Positions 32,804 through 41,635 are shown, numbered from the stretch's first letter. The stretch: DNA of 64,000 nt from CAZMHL01 sp045605445 (GCA_045605445.1 JAZUPZ010000032.1:1-64000); one strand, 5' to 3'. The notes: a model not told the origin generated them from the letters alone. A program made the numbers and translations.

Positions 32804-33799
32804 ATGAAAAAAATACTGCTTGATTCATCAAAAAATTACTACAAGGCGTGCCTTCATACTCATTCTACAAATTCCGACGGAAAATTGTCTCCAAAAGAGG
32901 TGAAGGAGCTTTATAAATCAATGGGATATTCAGTTGTGGCATATACCGATCACGAACATTTAATTGACAATTCCCATTTAAACGACGAGGATTTTATTAC
33001 AATTACCTCCTGTGAAATCGCAATTAAAGACGGTCCTGCGGAGCTTCGTCCTTCGAAAAATCACCGTATGAGGGTTTGCCATCTTAATCTTTATGCGAAA
33101 GACCCGAAAAATGTTGACACTCCCTGCTACAATCCTCTTTTCGACTATCACGGAAGCGAAGAGGCTATGGCAAAGGTTTACTATACCTGCGAGCCTTATG
33201 ACAGAATTTACAGTCACGAGGGAATATCAGAAATAATAAGAATTGCCAACGAAAAGGGCTTTCTTGTTTGCTATAACCATCCTGCCTGGTCCCTTGAAAA
33301 TGCAAGAGATTATCTCGGCTATAAGGGCCTCTGGGCTTGCGAAATTTACAACACCTGTTCTTCAAAGGGCGGTCGCTTTGAATATAACATACATATGTAT
33401 GAAGACTTTCTTCGTGACGGCAGTAAAATTGCCTGCGTTTCTGCAGACGACAGTCACAGTGCCCAAACGGCAGGGGGTGGTTGGGTTATGATAAATGCCG
33501 ACGAGCTCAACTACGAAACAATAATCACTGCAATGGAAAACCATAAGCTTTATGCCTCAATGGGACCGGTTATAAAAGAGCTTTATATTGAAGACAACAA
33601 GGCTTATCTTACCTTCTCAGAGGGCGAATATGCCGTAATGTCAACCGAAGGCAGAAGAATTGTAAAGAAGCTTGCAGAAAATCCCGAAGGTGAAAACAAG
33701 GTAGAGTTTGAATTTGTACCTGCTGACGGATATATCCGTTTTGACGTTGTTGATAAAAATGGTAACAGGGCAAACACCTGTGCTTATTATCTTGACTGA
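32804..33799 (+). CDS. PHP domain phosphoesterase-like protein
   Basis: A 331-aa protein. Start ATG 32804 has AAGGAGA 9 bp upstream. The PHP metal motifs are CLHTHSTNSDGKLSPKE (His-x-His plus Asp), YTDHEHLID, NHPAWSLE and SADDSHS. The last 80 residues form a beta-rich region (AYLTFSEGEYAVMSTEGRRIV). It probably hydrolyses phosphoesters. It sits in a run of same-strand genes for membrane proteases and a HAD phosphatase with no clear pathway. Confidence 0.87.
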   Translation: MKKILLDSSKNYYKACLHTHSTNSDGKLSPKEVKELYKSMGYSVVAYTDHEHLIDNSHLNDEDFITITSCEIAIKDGPAELRPSKNHRMRVCHLNLYAKDPKNVDTPCYNPLFDYHGSEEAMAKVYYTCEPYDRIYSHEGISEIIRIANEKGFLVCYNHPAWSLENARDYLGYKGLWACEIYNTCSSKGGRFEYNIHMYEDFLRDGSKIACVSADDSHSAQTAGGGWVMINADELNYETIITAMENHKLYASMGPVIKELYIEDNKAYLTFSEGEYAVMSTEGRRIVKKLAENPEGENKVEFEFVPADGYIRFDVVDKNGNRANTCAYYLD

Positions 33800-33845
33800 T
33801 AAAGGGTTTATATAAAAAACAAGTGGAGAAAAAGGAGAGTAAAAA

Positions 33846-34739
33846 ATGATAAACCTTATGAATTTAGGACTGGTTGCGGCGGCACTTCTGCCTGCAATAA
33901 TCCTGTGCATTTATGTTTTTAAAAAGGACAGAGTTGAAAAAGAGCCTATCGGGCTTCTTTTAAAGCTTCTTCTTTTCGGGGCGCTTATCTGCTTCCCGGC
34001 GGCTTTTGTGGAGGGAGCTTTGCTGGACATTATTAAAGGATTTTTCTTAAAATTTGCATATCAGACCTCAAACGGTCAGCTTGCAATGTCCGACGGGCCT
34101 TTTTACCTTTTCAAGTTTTCAGAAAACTTTATCGGAATTGCCCTTGTTGAAGAAGGCTTTAAATGGCTTGTTCTTTACTGGGTAACAAGAAACAACGAAA
34201 ACTTCAACAGCCTTTTCGACGGAATTATTTACGCTGTTTTTGTTTCGTTGGGCTTTGCGGCTTTTGAAAACGTTCTCTACGTTCTTCAGTACGGCTGGGT
34301 TAACGCCCTTATGAGAGGACTTCTTTCTGTTCCCGGTCATATGTTCTTTGGGGTAATGATGGGCTATCACTACAGCTATATGAACATTTATGAAATTGCC
34401 GCAGCTGAGGAAAGAAGACTTAAAATAAAAGGAATAATTCCTATGAATGTTCCCGAATACGATGCATCGGCAAGCAAGAGAAATGCAATTCTTATTCCAA
34501 CTCTTGCCCATGGCTTTTACGATTTCTGCTGCAACGTGCCGGGCTTTTCAACTATTATATTTTTCGGCTTTGTTATTTTTATGTATGTTCACTGCTTCAG
34601 AAAAATCGGAAAAATGTCCTTTGCCGACGGTTCTGAGGGAGGTTATGCAGTAGCGGCTCTTATGCAGAAATATCCTCATCTGAGAGAGGAACTCAGGGCA
34701 GAGTATTATCCTGAAACAGTAGAGGAAACAGTTGTTTAA
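33846..34739 (+). CDS. prsW: PrsW family intramembrane metalloprotease
   Basis: A 297-aa polytopic protein. The PrsW motifs are present: IALVEEGFKWLVLYW (Glu-Glu-x-x-K), DGIIYAVFVSLGFAAFENVLYV (E of the second motif), GHMFFGVMMGYHYS (His of the third) and PTLAHGFYDF (fourth, His). In Bacillus subtilis PrsW performs site-1 cleavage of an anti-sigma factor. No sigma/anti-sigma pair is in this window, so the target is unknown. AAAGGAG lies 9 bp before ATG. Confidence 0.9.
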   Translation: MINLMNLGLVAAALLPAIILCIYVFKKDRVEKEPIGLLLKLLLFGALICFPAAFVEGALLDIIKGFFLKFAYQTSNGQLAMSDGPFYLFKFSENFIGIALVEEGFKWLVLYWVTRNNENFNSLFDGIIYAVFVSLGFAAFENVLYVLQYGWVNALMRGLLSVPGHMFFGVMMGYHYSYMNIYEIAAAEERRLKIKGIIPMNVPEYDASASKRNAILIPTLAHGFYDFCCNVPGFSTIIFFGFVIFMYVHCFRKIGKMSFADGSEGGYAVAALMQKYPHLREELRAEYYPETVEETVV

Positions 34740-34779
34740 CGGAGGTTGCCGAGGATAGCAGAAACGGAGGAGCCTGGCA

Positions 34780-35589
34780 TTGGTAAAAAAGTTTGACGGA
34801 ATTCTTTTTGTGACAGATCTGGACGGAACCCTTCTTAAAAATGATAAAAGCATTTCAAAGGAAAACCTTGAAGCAATTGATTACTTCAGGTCTCAGGGCG
34901 GGAAATTTACCTTTATAACCGGCAGGGTTCCATCTGCCGCAAGGCATATTTACGAAATTCTTAAAACCGATATCCCTGCGGGGTGTATAAACGGCGGAGG
35001 GGTTTTCGATTATGAAAAAAACAAAATGCTCAGGGCAGAAACTCTTGATAGGTCGGTAATGGAGCTTATAGAGTTTGCAGAAAAGAAATTTGAAAGTATC
35101 GGAATAGAGGTTGTGCTCTGGAATAAGGCATACTTTTCCAGAAAGAACGCTTTTATTGAAAAACACCGCATAGATGAAAAGTTTGAAGATTTAATCTTAA
35201 ACTACCGCAGCGTTAAAGAAGATATTTCAAAAATACTCTTTGCCGATGAAGACAAGGTTCTTAAAAATCTGGAAAAAGTTATTTTAACTCACCCGCTTGC
35301 AAAAAACTTTTCCTTTCTTCGCACCGATGAGCACTACTTTGAAATTCTCCCCAAGGGAACTGATAAGAGTAATGCTATGGAGGAAATAGCAAAATTGTGC
35401 AATGCAAAAATTACCGTTGCGGCGGGGGATAACGACAACGATGCTTCAATGGTTAAAAAGGCAGACATAGGCTTTGCAGTTTCAAATGCAACTGAAAAAA
35501 CAAAAAGCTGTGCCGATTTTATAACCGTAAGCAACGAGGAAAATGCAATTGCAAAAGTAATAGAGAAGCTGGAGAAAATGAATTTATGA
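34780..35589 (+). CDS. Cof-type HAD-IIB phosphatase
   Basis: A 269-aa cytosolic phosphatase with a TTG start at 34780 and CGGAGGAG 8 bp upstream. HAD motifs: FVTDLDGTLLKND (nucleophile Asp), FITGR, K in LPKGTDKSNAM, and AAGDNDNDASMVKKADIGFAVSNA. Cof-type members act on sugar phosphates or nucleotides. The end overlaps the DUF896 gene by 4 bp (ATGA). Confidence 0.9.
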   Translation: MVKKFDGILFVTDLDGTLLKNDKSISKENLEAIDYFRSQGGKFTFITGRVPSAARHIYEILKTDIPAGCINGGGVFDYEKNKMLRAETLDRSVMELIEFAEKKFESIGIEVVLWNKAYFSRKNAFIEKHRIDEKFEDLILNYRSVKEDISKILFADEDKVLKNLEKVILTHPLAKNFSFLRTDEHYFEILPKGTDKSNAMEEIAKLCNAKITVAAGDNDNDASMVKKADIGFAVSNATEKTKSCADFITVSNEENAIAKVIEKLEKMNL

Positions 35590-35801
35590 AAGATTTGATA
35601 GAAAGAATAAATTTCCTGGCAAGAAAATCAAGAACTCCCGAGGGGCTTACCGAAGAGGAAAAAAAGGAGCAGGCAGAGGTTCGTGCTCAGTATATTCAGA
35701 AATTCCGTCAGGGGCTTGAAAATACTTTAAGTAATGTATATATTCAGGATGAAAAGGGCAACAAGAAAAAAGTGGAAAAAAGAAAGGGACCTAAAAGCTA
35801 A
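35586..35801 (+). CDS. DUF896 (YnzC-like) small protein
   Basis: A 71-aa helical-hairpin protein: LIERINFLARKSRTPEGLTEEEKKEQAEVRAQYIQKFRQGLENTL matches the DUF896 pattern closely. The tail is basic (KKKVEKRKGPKS). The family is common in Firmicutes, where YneA-linked SosA/YnzC-type proteins are known, but its role is not established. It is translationally coupled to the HAD gene and touches the broken permease gene. Confidence 0.9.
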   Translation: MKDLIERINFLARKSRTPEGLTEEEKKEQAEVRAQYIQKFRQGLENTLSNVYIQDEKGNKKKVEKRKGPKS

Positions 35802-36728
35802 TGGCAATTTTTACATCAACATTAAATCAGTTAATGTTTTTGTTCTCCCTTATTTTAACAGGCTATTATCTTGCAAAGAAAAAGCATATTCCCCAAAATT
35901 TGGCAATGGTGCTTTCGAGGCTTGAAAATATGCTCTTTATTCCCGGGCTTGTAATGGGAACCTTTATCGAAAACTTTACCGTTGAAAGAATTTCCTCCGC
36001 CTGGAAAATCCTTCTGGTAAGCTTTATTATGATTTGAATAATAATTCCCGTAGTAATTTTAATATCAAAGCTGCTTTCAAAGGATAAATATGCTCAGGAT
36101 ATTTTTACCTACGGGCTTGCCTTTTCAAATTTTGGATTTATGGGTAATGCGGTTGTAAATGCTCTTTTTCCCGAAATATTTTTTTAATATCTGCTTTTCA
36201 CATTGCCTCTGTGGACAATGATTTATCTATGGGGCGTGCCAAGTCTTCTTATTGCAGATTCGGGAAAAAGCGTAGCCTTGTCCAAAAACTTAAGGCGTTT
36301 GTAAACCCTATGTTTGTAGCAATGTGTATCGGAATGATAATAGGCCTTAGCAGAATTAAGCTTTCTCAGTGGCTAACCTCGCTGGTTTCCGTTTCGGGAA
36401 GCTGTATGTCGCCGATAGCAATGCTTTTAACGGGTATAACCGTTTCAACCATCAATCTGAAGAAGACCTTTACAAATGTAAGCATTTATACGGTTACATT
36501 TGTAAGACTTGTACTTATTCCTCTTGTGTTTGTGGGAATTGCAAAGCTTATTCCTTTTGAAAACACAATTTATATCTGCGCTCTGGCTCTCTGGCAATGC
36601 CTCTGGGGCTTAACACAATTGTTATCTCCTCCGCTTATGGGAGAGACACTTCTGTTGCGGCAGGTGTGGCGGTAATTTCTAACCTTTTGTCCTGCATAAC
36701 AATTCCGCTTATTTTTACATTTATATAA
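35801..36728 (+). pseudogene. Auxin-efflux-carrier (AEC) family permease, inactivated
   Basis: The frame opens normally (LNQLMFLFSLILTGYYLAKKKHIPQN) and runs into TGA at 36035 and TAA at 36185. Homology then shifts frame near 36285 (VNPMFVAMCIGMIIGL) and again near 36595 (GLNTIVISSAYGRDTSVAAGVAVIS), ending at TAA 36726. Joined, the pieces give a full-length AEC transporter of about 305 aa with the usual final motif. Two stops and two frameshifts mean the gene is dead unless the assembly is faulty here. Confidence 0.88.
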
Positions 36729-36735
36729 TAAATGG

Positions 36736-36780
36736 TTGACAACATCCTGCAGTTTGTATATAATACAAATTATAGGATGT
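36736..36780 (+). promoter_or_regulatory. Toxin-antitoxin promoter with overlapping palindromic operator
   Basis: TTGACA (36736-36741), 17 bp, TATAAT (36759-36764). A 39-bp palindrome (36742-36780) pairs ACATCCT with AGGATGT and TTTGTAT with ATACAAA, covering spacer, -10 and start site. This is the expected place for Phd-Doc autorepression. Confidence 0.85.
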
Positions 36781-36810
36781 TTTTATTGTATAAAAAATAG
36801 GAGGGTAATT

Positions 36811-37053
36811 ATGGATATAAAAAGCGAAACAATTACTACCATGACAGAGGCAAATCAGAATTTTTCAAAGGTTGCCAAGGTTGCGGAAAGTAACGGAAAA
36901 GCGGTTATATTTAAAAATAACAAACCAAAATTTCTGCTTATCGACGTGGAATCGGATTCTTATTTTGATATAACCGATGATGAAAAAATCGATGTGGCGG
37001 CAAAAAGAGTTATGAGCAGGTTCAGACCTGCTTTTGAGGAGTTGGCAAAATGA
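36811..37053 (+). CDS. phd: Phd/YefM-type antitoxin
   Basis: An 80-aa protein starting MDIKSETITTMTEANQNFSKVAK, with AGGAGGG 7 bp upstream. The N-terminal half is the Phd/YefM DNA-binding fold (ANQNFSKVAKVAESNGKAVIFKNNKPKFLLIDVES); the C-terminal half is charged and probably neutralises Doc. It should bind the palindrome in its promoter. It overlaps the doc gene by 4 bp (ATGA). Confidence 0.88.
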   Translation: MDIKSETITTMTEANQNFSKVAKVAESNGKAVIFKNNKPKFLLIDVESDSYFDITDDEKIDVAAKRVMSRFRPAFEELAK

Positions 37054-37427
37054 TTAAATTAAGCAAAGAAAAAGTGCTCTGGCTTCACCATTTAATGGCA
37101 GAGGAAACGGGCGGCTCCGTCGGCGTGAGAGACACGGGGCTTCTTGAAAGCGCCCTTAATAATGCCTACAGCACCTTCGGGGGAGAAGAGCTTTATAAAA
37201 CAAAAGAAGAAAAGGCGGCAAGTCTGGGATTTTCTTTAATTGCAAATCACGCCTTTGTTGACGGTAACAAGAGAATAGGCATTTTTATTATGCTTACCTT
37301 TCTTGAGGCAGAGGGCATAAAATTAAACTGCACAAATGCCGACGTTGTTAATCTGGGTCTTTTAGTTGCATCGGGAAAAATGAAATATGATGAAATTTTA
37401 GCCTGGATAAACAAATTCAAAAAATAA
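37050..37427 (+). CDS. doc: Doc (death-on-curing) family toxin, Fic fold
   Basis: A 125-aa protein. The Doc signature reads NHAFVDGNKRIGI, corresponding to the Fic/Doc HxFx(D/N)(A/G)NKR motif with catalytic His. The N-terminus LSKEKVLWLHHLMAEETGGSVGVRDTGLLESAL is also typical. Doc phosphorylates EF-Tu and halts translation; this activity is inferred. The motif is intact, so the pair may be functional. Confidence 0.9.
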   Translation: MIKLSKEKVLWLHHLMAEETGGSVGVRDTGLLESALNNAYSTFGGEELYKTKEEKAASLGFSLIANHAFVDGNKRIGIFIMLTFLEAEGIKLNCTNADVVNLGLLVASGKMKYDEILAWINKFKK

Positions 37428-37456
37428 CAGATTTTGAATTGCAAAGGAAAAGGAAA

Positions 37457-38086
37457 ATGAAGAAAATAAAGGAATATATAAAATTCACTTTTGAATATTT
37501 CAAAGAAAATATAGCGGGAAGACACCTGTGGATAAACATTACCTTATTTTTAATGATGGTTGGAGCTTCCTTTGTTGTAATGAGAAATTTGCCCGAGGCG
37601 GAAGCCAAAGAGTTTCTTATGCAGATAAATGAGCTTTTTGAAGGTAAAAATGTTGAGAATTCCGACGGTTCCCTTTCTTTTTGGGGCATTTTTATAAACA
37701 ACCTCAGAGCAGGGGTTATTATAAGCATTACGGGTTTTGTACCCTTTTTGTTTCTGCCCGCCGTATACGTTGCCATGAATGCAGAAGTTATCGGAGGCTT
37801 TATGGGGATTGTTGACGTTTTAACTACAGAAAACGTTTTTCTGCTTTTTGTTAAAAACGTACTGCCTCACGGGGTTTTTGAAATTCCCGCTCTTATAATA
37901 GAAGGAGCGGTGGGAACAAAGCTTTGCGCTTTTATGTGCCGTAAAATTTTCAGAAAAGCAAAAGAGGAAAGCTTTAAGTATCATTTAAAAGGTATGCTGG
38001 GGATTCTTATCTTTATAATAATTCCTCTGCTGATTGTTGCGGCATTTATCGAAGGCGTTTTGCTTGAAATTATATACGGTTATTGA
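37457..38086 (+). CDS. SpoIIM / DUF95 family membrane protein
   Basis: A 209-aa protein with about five membrane segments. Start ATG 37457 has AAAGGAAAAGG upstream. The family pattern includes FFGIFINNLRAGVIISITGFVPFLFLP-like sequence, and FVKNVLPHGVFEIPALIIEGAVGTKL, whose PHGVFEIPA is diagnostic. SpoIIM is part of the engulfment complex, but many non-sporulating bacteria have DUF95 proteins, so the name does not show sporulation. Confidence 0.85.
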   Translation: MKKIKEYIKFTFEYFKENIAGRHLWINITLFLMMVGASFVVMRNLPEAEAKEFLMQINELFEGKNVENSDGSLSFWGIFINNLRAGVIISITGFVPFLFLPAVYVAMNAEVIGGFMGIVDVLTTENVFLLFVKNVLPHGVFEIPALIIEGAVGTKLCAFMCRKIFRKAKEESFKYHLKGMLGILIFIIIPLLIVAAFIEGVLLEIIYGY

Positions 38087-38099
38087 AAGGGGATAAAAA

Positions 38100-38897
38100 A
38101 TGGAAATAGGAATAAGCATTTACAGCGGAATAAGCATAGAAAAACAGGTGGAGTGTTTTAAAAAGCTTGGAGTAACAAGAACCTTTACAGGCTCTGAAAA
38201 ACCGGATTTTGATAATATTATGAAAATCTTCAATGAAAACGGAATTATCTGCGAAACTCTGCACGCTCCCTATAATAAAATAAATGATATGTGGGGCGAG
38301 GATGAGGAAGCGGCAAAAAATATGGTTAACCGTCTTAAAGACAGCGTGGATAAATGTGCAAAATACAACATTCCCGTTAGTATTGTTCATCTCTCCAGCG
38401 GTCGCCCTATGCCCGAAATAAATGAAAAGGGAATAAAAAGATTCGAAGAGGTTTTTGATTATGCCGTTGAAAAAGGCGTAATTATAGCCCTTGAAAATCA
38501 GAGATACAGAGAAAATCTTGAATATTTTATGGAAAGGTACAAAACTCCCGGTTTTTGCTGGGATAACGGTCACGAATATGGCTTTTCAAAGGGAATAAGA
38601 TTTATGGATTTGTTTGGTGACAGACTCTGCGCCCTTCATATTCACGACAACAGATGCGGAATTGATACCGATGACCACCTTCTTCCTTTTGACGGAAATA
38701 TAGATTTTGAAGTAGTTGCAAAGGCGATTGCAGACAGCAGCTATAACGGAACCGTAATGCTTGAGGTAACAAAGCTTGCTTCAACCGACGGGAAAAAGGT
38801 TTATGAAAATTTAACCGATGAAGAGTACATAAAACGTGCCTTCGATGCGGTTAAAAAGCTTGCGGATATGGTGGAAGACTACAAAAAAGCAGAGTAA
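38100..38897 (+). CDS. Sugar phosphate isomerase/epimerase (TIM barrel)
   Basis: A 265-aa protein of the xylose-isomerase-like/AP-endonuclease-2 superfamily. Likely metal ligands: Glu in IIALENQRY, Asp and His in FCWDNGHEY, His in ALHIHDNR, and Glu in TVMLEVTK. No exact substrate can be given. It starts 13 bp after the SpoIIM-like gene with AAAGGGG as ribosome site. Confidence 0.85.
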   Translation: MEIGISIYSGISIEKQVECFKKLGVTRTFTGSEKPDFDNIMKIFNENGIICETLHAPYNKINDMWGEDEEAAKNMVNRLKDSVDKCAKYNIPVSIVHLSSGRPMPEINEKGIKRFEEVFDYAVEKGVIIALENQRYRENLEYFMERYKTPGFCWDNGHEYGFSKGIRFMDLFGDRLCALHIHDNRCGIDTDDHLLPFDGNIDFEVVAKAIADSSYNGTVMLEVTKLASTDGKKVYENLTDEEYIKRAFDAVKKLADMVEDYKKAE

Positions 38898-38969
38898 AAA
38901 ACACCTTCTGCAAAGGTTTGCCTTGAGCCGAAATATAACTATAATGTAAGCAAATTAGGGGGCGGGGAA

Positions 38970-39317
38970 TTGAAAACAAGAAAAGATGCAATAAAATTTT
39001 GTCTTACGCTTGAGGATGCCTACGAGGACTATCCCTTCAGCGATACAAACTGGACGATTATGCGCCACAGAGGAAACAGAAAAATGTTTGTGGCAATATA
39101 TGAACGTCAGGGTAATATATGGCTTAATTTAAAGTGCGACCCCAATTTAACCTTTATTTTAAGAAATAGCTTTGAGGCGGTTATTCCCGCTTATCATATG
39201 AATAAGGTTCACTGGAATTCCGTTATTCTTAACGAAAGTATTCCCGAAGGTGAAATAAAAAATATGATAAAAGGAAGCTACGACCTTACAAAGCCAAAGG
39301 GAAAAGCAAAGAAATGA
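38970..39317 (+). CDS. MmcQ/YjbR family protein
   Basis: A 115-aa protein with a TTG start behind GGGGGCGGGG. It has the MmcQ/YjbR layout: DAIKFCLTLEDAYEDYPF, FVAIYERQGNIWLNLKCDP, IPAYHMNKVHWNSVILNESIPEGEIKNMI. The fold is CyaY-like and DNA binding has been proposed. Neighbours give no role. Confidence 0.87.
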   Translation: MKTRKDAIKFCLTLEDAYEDYPFSDTNWTIMRHRGNRKMFVAIYERQGNIWLNLKCDPNLTFILRNSFEAVIPAYHMNKVHWNSVILNESIPEGEIKNMIKGSYDLTKPKGKAKK

Positions 39318-39368
39318 AATGTTGCCGGAATATAACGGTGTAAAAACAGGAAAATAAGAGGTAAAATC

Positions 39369-40109
39369 TTGAAAAATTATAAAATAACCCTTCAGTATGA
39401 CGGAAGCAGGTACAACGGCTGGCAAAGGCAGGGAAATACGAAAAACACAATTCAGGAAAAGTTTGAAAATGTACTTTTCCTTATGTGCGGCAGAAAGGTT
39501 GAAATTTTTGCATCGGGCAGAACCGATGCGGGAGTTCACGCAAAGGGTCAGGTGGCAAATTTCAAATGCGAAACAGAAATGAGTTGCGGGGAAATAAAGG
39601 CTTATCTTAACCGTTATCTGCCATCGGACATTCTTGTAACGGAAATTGCCGAAATGCCCGAACGCTTCCATAGCCGACTTAATGCTATATCAAAAACCTA
39701 TGAATATAAAATTGCCACAGAAAAGCCCGATGTGTTTATAAGAAAATATGTTTTTGCGGCGGAAAAAGAGGCAGATGTTGAAAAAATGCGCGAGGGAGCG
39801 GAAATGCTTCTTGGAAAACACGATTTCAAGGGCTTCAGCTCTGTGAAAAAAACAAAAAAATCTACCGAAAGAACGGTTAATTTCATAGAAATAACCAAAA
39901 CAGAGGGAGTAATTACAATAAGAATCAACGGCAGCGGATTTTTGTACAATATGGTTCGCATAATTGCAGGAACCCTTCTTCAGATAGGAACGGGAGAGCT
40001 TAATAAATCTGCAATAACCGAAATTTTTGAGGAAAAGAACAGGGAAAAGGCAGGGGTAACCCTTCCGCCCTGCGGACTTACCCTTGTTGAGGTGGAATAT
40101 AAGGAGTAG
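39369..40109 (+). CDS. truA: tRNA pseudouridine(38-40) synthase TruA
   Basis: A 246-aa enzyme, TTG start at 39369 with AGAGG 7 bp upstream. Conserved parts: LQYDGSRYNGWQRQGN, the catalytic Asp in ASGRTDAGVHAKGQ, YEYKI, GKHDFKGFSS, and GSGFLYNMVRIIAGTLL. It modifies the anticodon arm of tRNAs. Its end is 3 bp before the structured repeat copy 2. Confidence 0.95.
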   Translation: MKNYKITLQYDGSRYNGWQRQGNTKNTIQEKFENVLFLMCGRKVEIFASGRTDAGVHAKGQVANFKCETEMSCGEIKAYLNRYLPSDILVTEIAEMPERFHSRLNAISKTYEYKIATEKPDVFIRKYVFAAEKEADVEKMREGAEMLLGKHDFKGFSSVKKTKKSTERTVNFIEITKTEGVITIRINGSGFLYNMVRIIAGTLLQIGTGELNKSAITEIFEEKNREKAGVTLPPCGLTLVEVEYKE

Positions 40110-40112
40110 GAA

Positions 40113-40375
40113 ATGGCGTTTTTATAAAAAACGCCACAGATTGTCGAAAAAGTTGTTCTACCGCAAAAAAATGAAAACTTTACAAATTTCAACAAATCGG
40201 TTCGTTTTCTTTGGAAAGCGGATCGGTTATTGCTTTACGCGAAAATGAGCCTTGCCGTACCAAAAGTACTGTCTGCGTTCATTTTCGCGTAATATACCTT
40301 CCTTTTTCACAATCTGACAGCGTGTCGGCAAAACTTTTCGGCACGCTGCGGCGTTTTTGCAGAAAAACGCCGTTT
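40113..40375 (+). repeat. Structured dispersed repeat, copy 2
   Basis: Same stem order as 25606-25905: GGCGTTTTT..AAAAACGCC, the GTCGAAAAAGTTGTTCTA tract (40143), a 15-bp stem AATCGGTTCGTTTTC/GAAAGCGGATCGGTT held by four G-T pairs, the identical 52-bp core (40238-40289), CAGCGTGTCGg..CGGCACGCTG, and GGCGTTTTT..AAAAACGCC again. G-U pairs make sense only for RNA made from the plus strand. Frames reading through it into the deacetylase gene are not real. Confidence 0.75.
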
Positions 40376-40379
40376 TCTG

Positions 40380-40408
40380 TCGACAAAAGAGAATTTTTGG
40401 GGTATAAT
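40380..40408 (+). promoter_or_regulatory. Promoter of the polysaccharide deacetylase gene
   Basis: TCGACA (40380-40385), 17-bp spacer, TATAAT (40403-40408), immediately after the structured repeat. Confidence 0.7.
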
Positions 40409-40438
40409 GTATCTGACTATATGGAAAGGGTGCATAAT

Positions 40439-41635
40439 ATGAACAGATTTTCTTTTAACAAAAAGTTTGTGGTGAAAGCAACGCTTGCCTGTATTTTTAT
40501 AATTGCCGGTATAATCGGCGGAATTGTCAGCACAAATGTTGCGGCAAAAAAAGAAGCGGAAATCGGAAAAGTTGTTTCCCGCGCCGAAACTCTTGCAAAG
40601 GGCTATTTTTATGACGAGGCTCTTGAAGCTTTAAGCTCTTCTGAGTTTGCCAAAGAGGAAAAGGCGGTCGCGGCGGCTGATAAAATTAAAAAAGCAAAAT
40701 CAGAGCTTGTGGAATATGACGGTCAGTTTTATCATATTTTTTTCCACAGCCTTATTGTGTATCCCGAGCTTGCCTTCGACGGAGACCTTATGCACGAGGG
40801 CTATGATATGTGGATGACAACAGCGTCGGAATTCAAGGCAATGCTCCCTCAGCTTTATGAAAGGGGCTTTGTGCTTTGCTCTCTTAAAGATATAAAGGCG
40901 GGAGAAAAAATGCTTTTCCCTAAAGATAAAAAGCCTCTTATAATTTCAATCGACGATGTTAATTATTACGATTATATGGAAAACGACGGCTTTGCAGACA
41001 GGCTTGTTGTTGATGAAAAGGGAAATATAGTGTGCGAAGTTAAAACTCCCGAGGGTAAAACCGAGCTCAGCTACGATGGCGACGTTATGCCGATTCTCGA
41101 TAAGTTTGTTGAGGAGCATCCCGATTTTTCTTACAGGGGAGCAAAGGGCGTTGTTGCCGTAACGGGCTACGAGGGTGTTTTCGGCTATGACTTTATCGAT
41201 GAAGATGAAAAAGAAAAGGAAAAGCTGAAGGCAGAGGCAACAAAGGTTGCAAAGGCTCTTAAAAATACCGGCTGGCTTATCGCCTGCCATAGCTATACTC
41301 ATAATGAATATTTCAAAGACGGAAGCGTAAGTAATCAGAATCTTCACTACGATACTAATCGCTTTAAGGAAAGAATTTACGAAACGGTGTTTGAACCGGA
41401 TATTTACATAAGCCCCTTCGGTTACCACCTCAGGGAGGGCGACGAAAGGCTTCAGTATCTTAAAAATATGGGCTACGACTACTTCTGCCCCGTAAGTACG
41501 GCAATGAGAACCTCTTTTACAAAAGAGGGGGTTGTAATTCAGGAACGATTCAATATGGACAGGTTCACAATGCGAACAAAAAAAGACTATATAAACGAAA
41601 CCTTCTTTGATGTTGACTCGGTTTATTATAAATAA
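40439..41635 (+). CDS. Membrane-anchored polysaccharide deacetylase
   Basis: A 398-aa protein. Start ATG 40439 has GAAAGGGTG upstream. An N-terminal membrane segment (about 12-30, ATLACIFIIAGIIGGIVS) places the rest outside. The NodB-type domain has the Asp pair in PLIISIDDVNYYDYME and the His motif ACHSYTHNEY, with DIYISPFGYH as a later motif. It probably removes acetyl groups from a surface glycan. Domain boundaries are unusual: about 90 residues with an acidic EDEKEKEKLKAEA helix lie between the two metal motifs. Confidence 0.85.
   Translation: MNRFSFNKKFVVKATLACIFIIAGIIGGIVSTNVAAKKEAEIGKVVSRAETLAKGYFYDEALEALSSSEFAKEEKAVAAADKIKKAKSELVEYDGQFYHIFFHSLIVYPELAFDGDLMHEGYDMWMTTASEFKAMLPQLYERGFVLCSLKDIKAGEKMLFPKDKKPLIISIDDVNYYDYMENDGFADRLVVDEKGNIVCEVKTPEGKTELSYDGDVMPILDKFVEEHPDFSYRGAKGVVAVTGYEGVFGYDFIDEDEKEKEKLKAEATKVAKALKNTGWLIACHSYTHNEYFKDGSVSNQNLHYDTNRFKERIYETVFEPDIYISPFGYHLREGDERLQYLKNMGYDYFCPVSTAMRTSFTKEGVVIQERFNMDRFTMRTKKDYINETFFDVDSVYYK

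Noticed and set aside
35801..36728. UGA read as an amino acid in the permease gene
   Set aside because: A TAA and two frameshifts follow in the same gene, and genes elsewhere in the window use TGA as stop.
37457..38086. Taking the SpoIIM-like gene as proof of sporulation
   Set aside because: DUF95 proteins occur in non-sporulating bacteria, and no other sporulation gene is in the window.
40211..40438. N-terminal extension of the polysaccharide deacetylase into the upstream repeat
   Set aside because: The extra residues are encoded by the structured repeat and cross the promoter; ATG 40439 has a ribosome site and gives a normal signal anchor.
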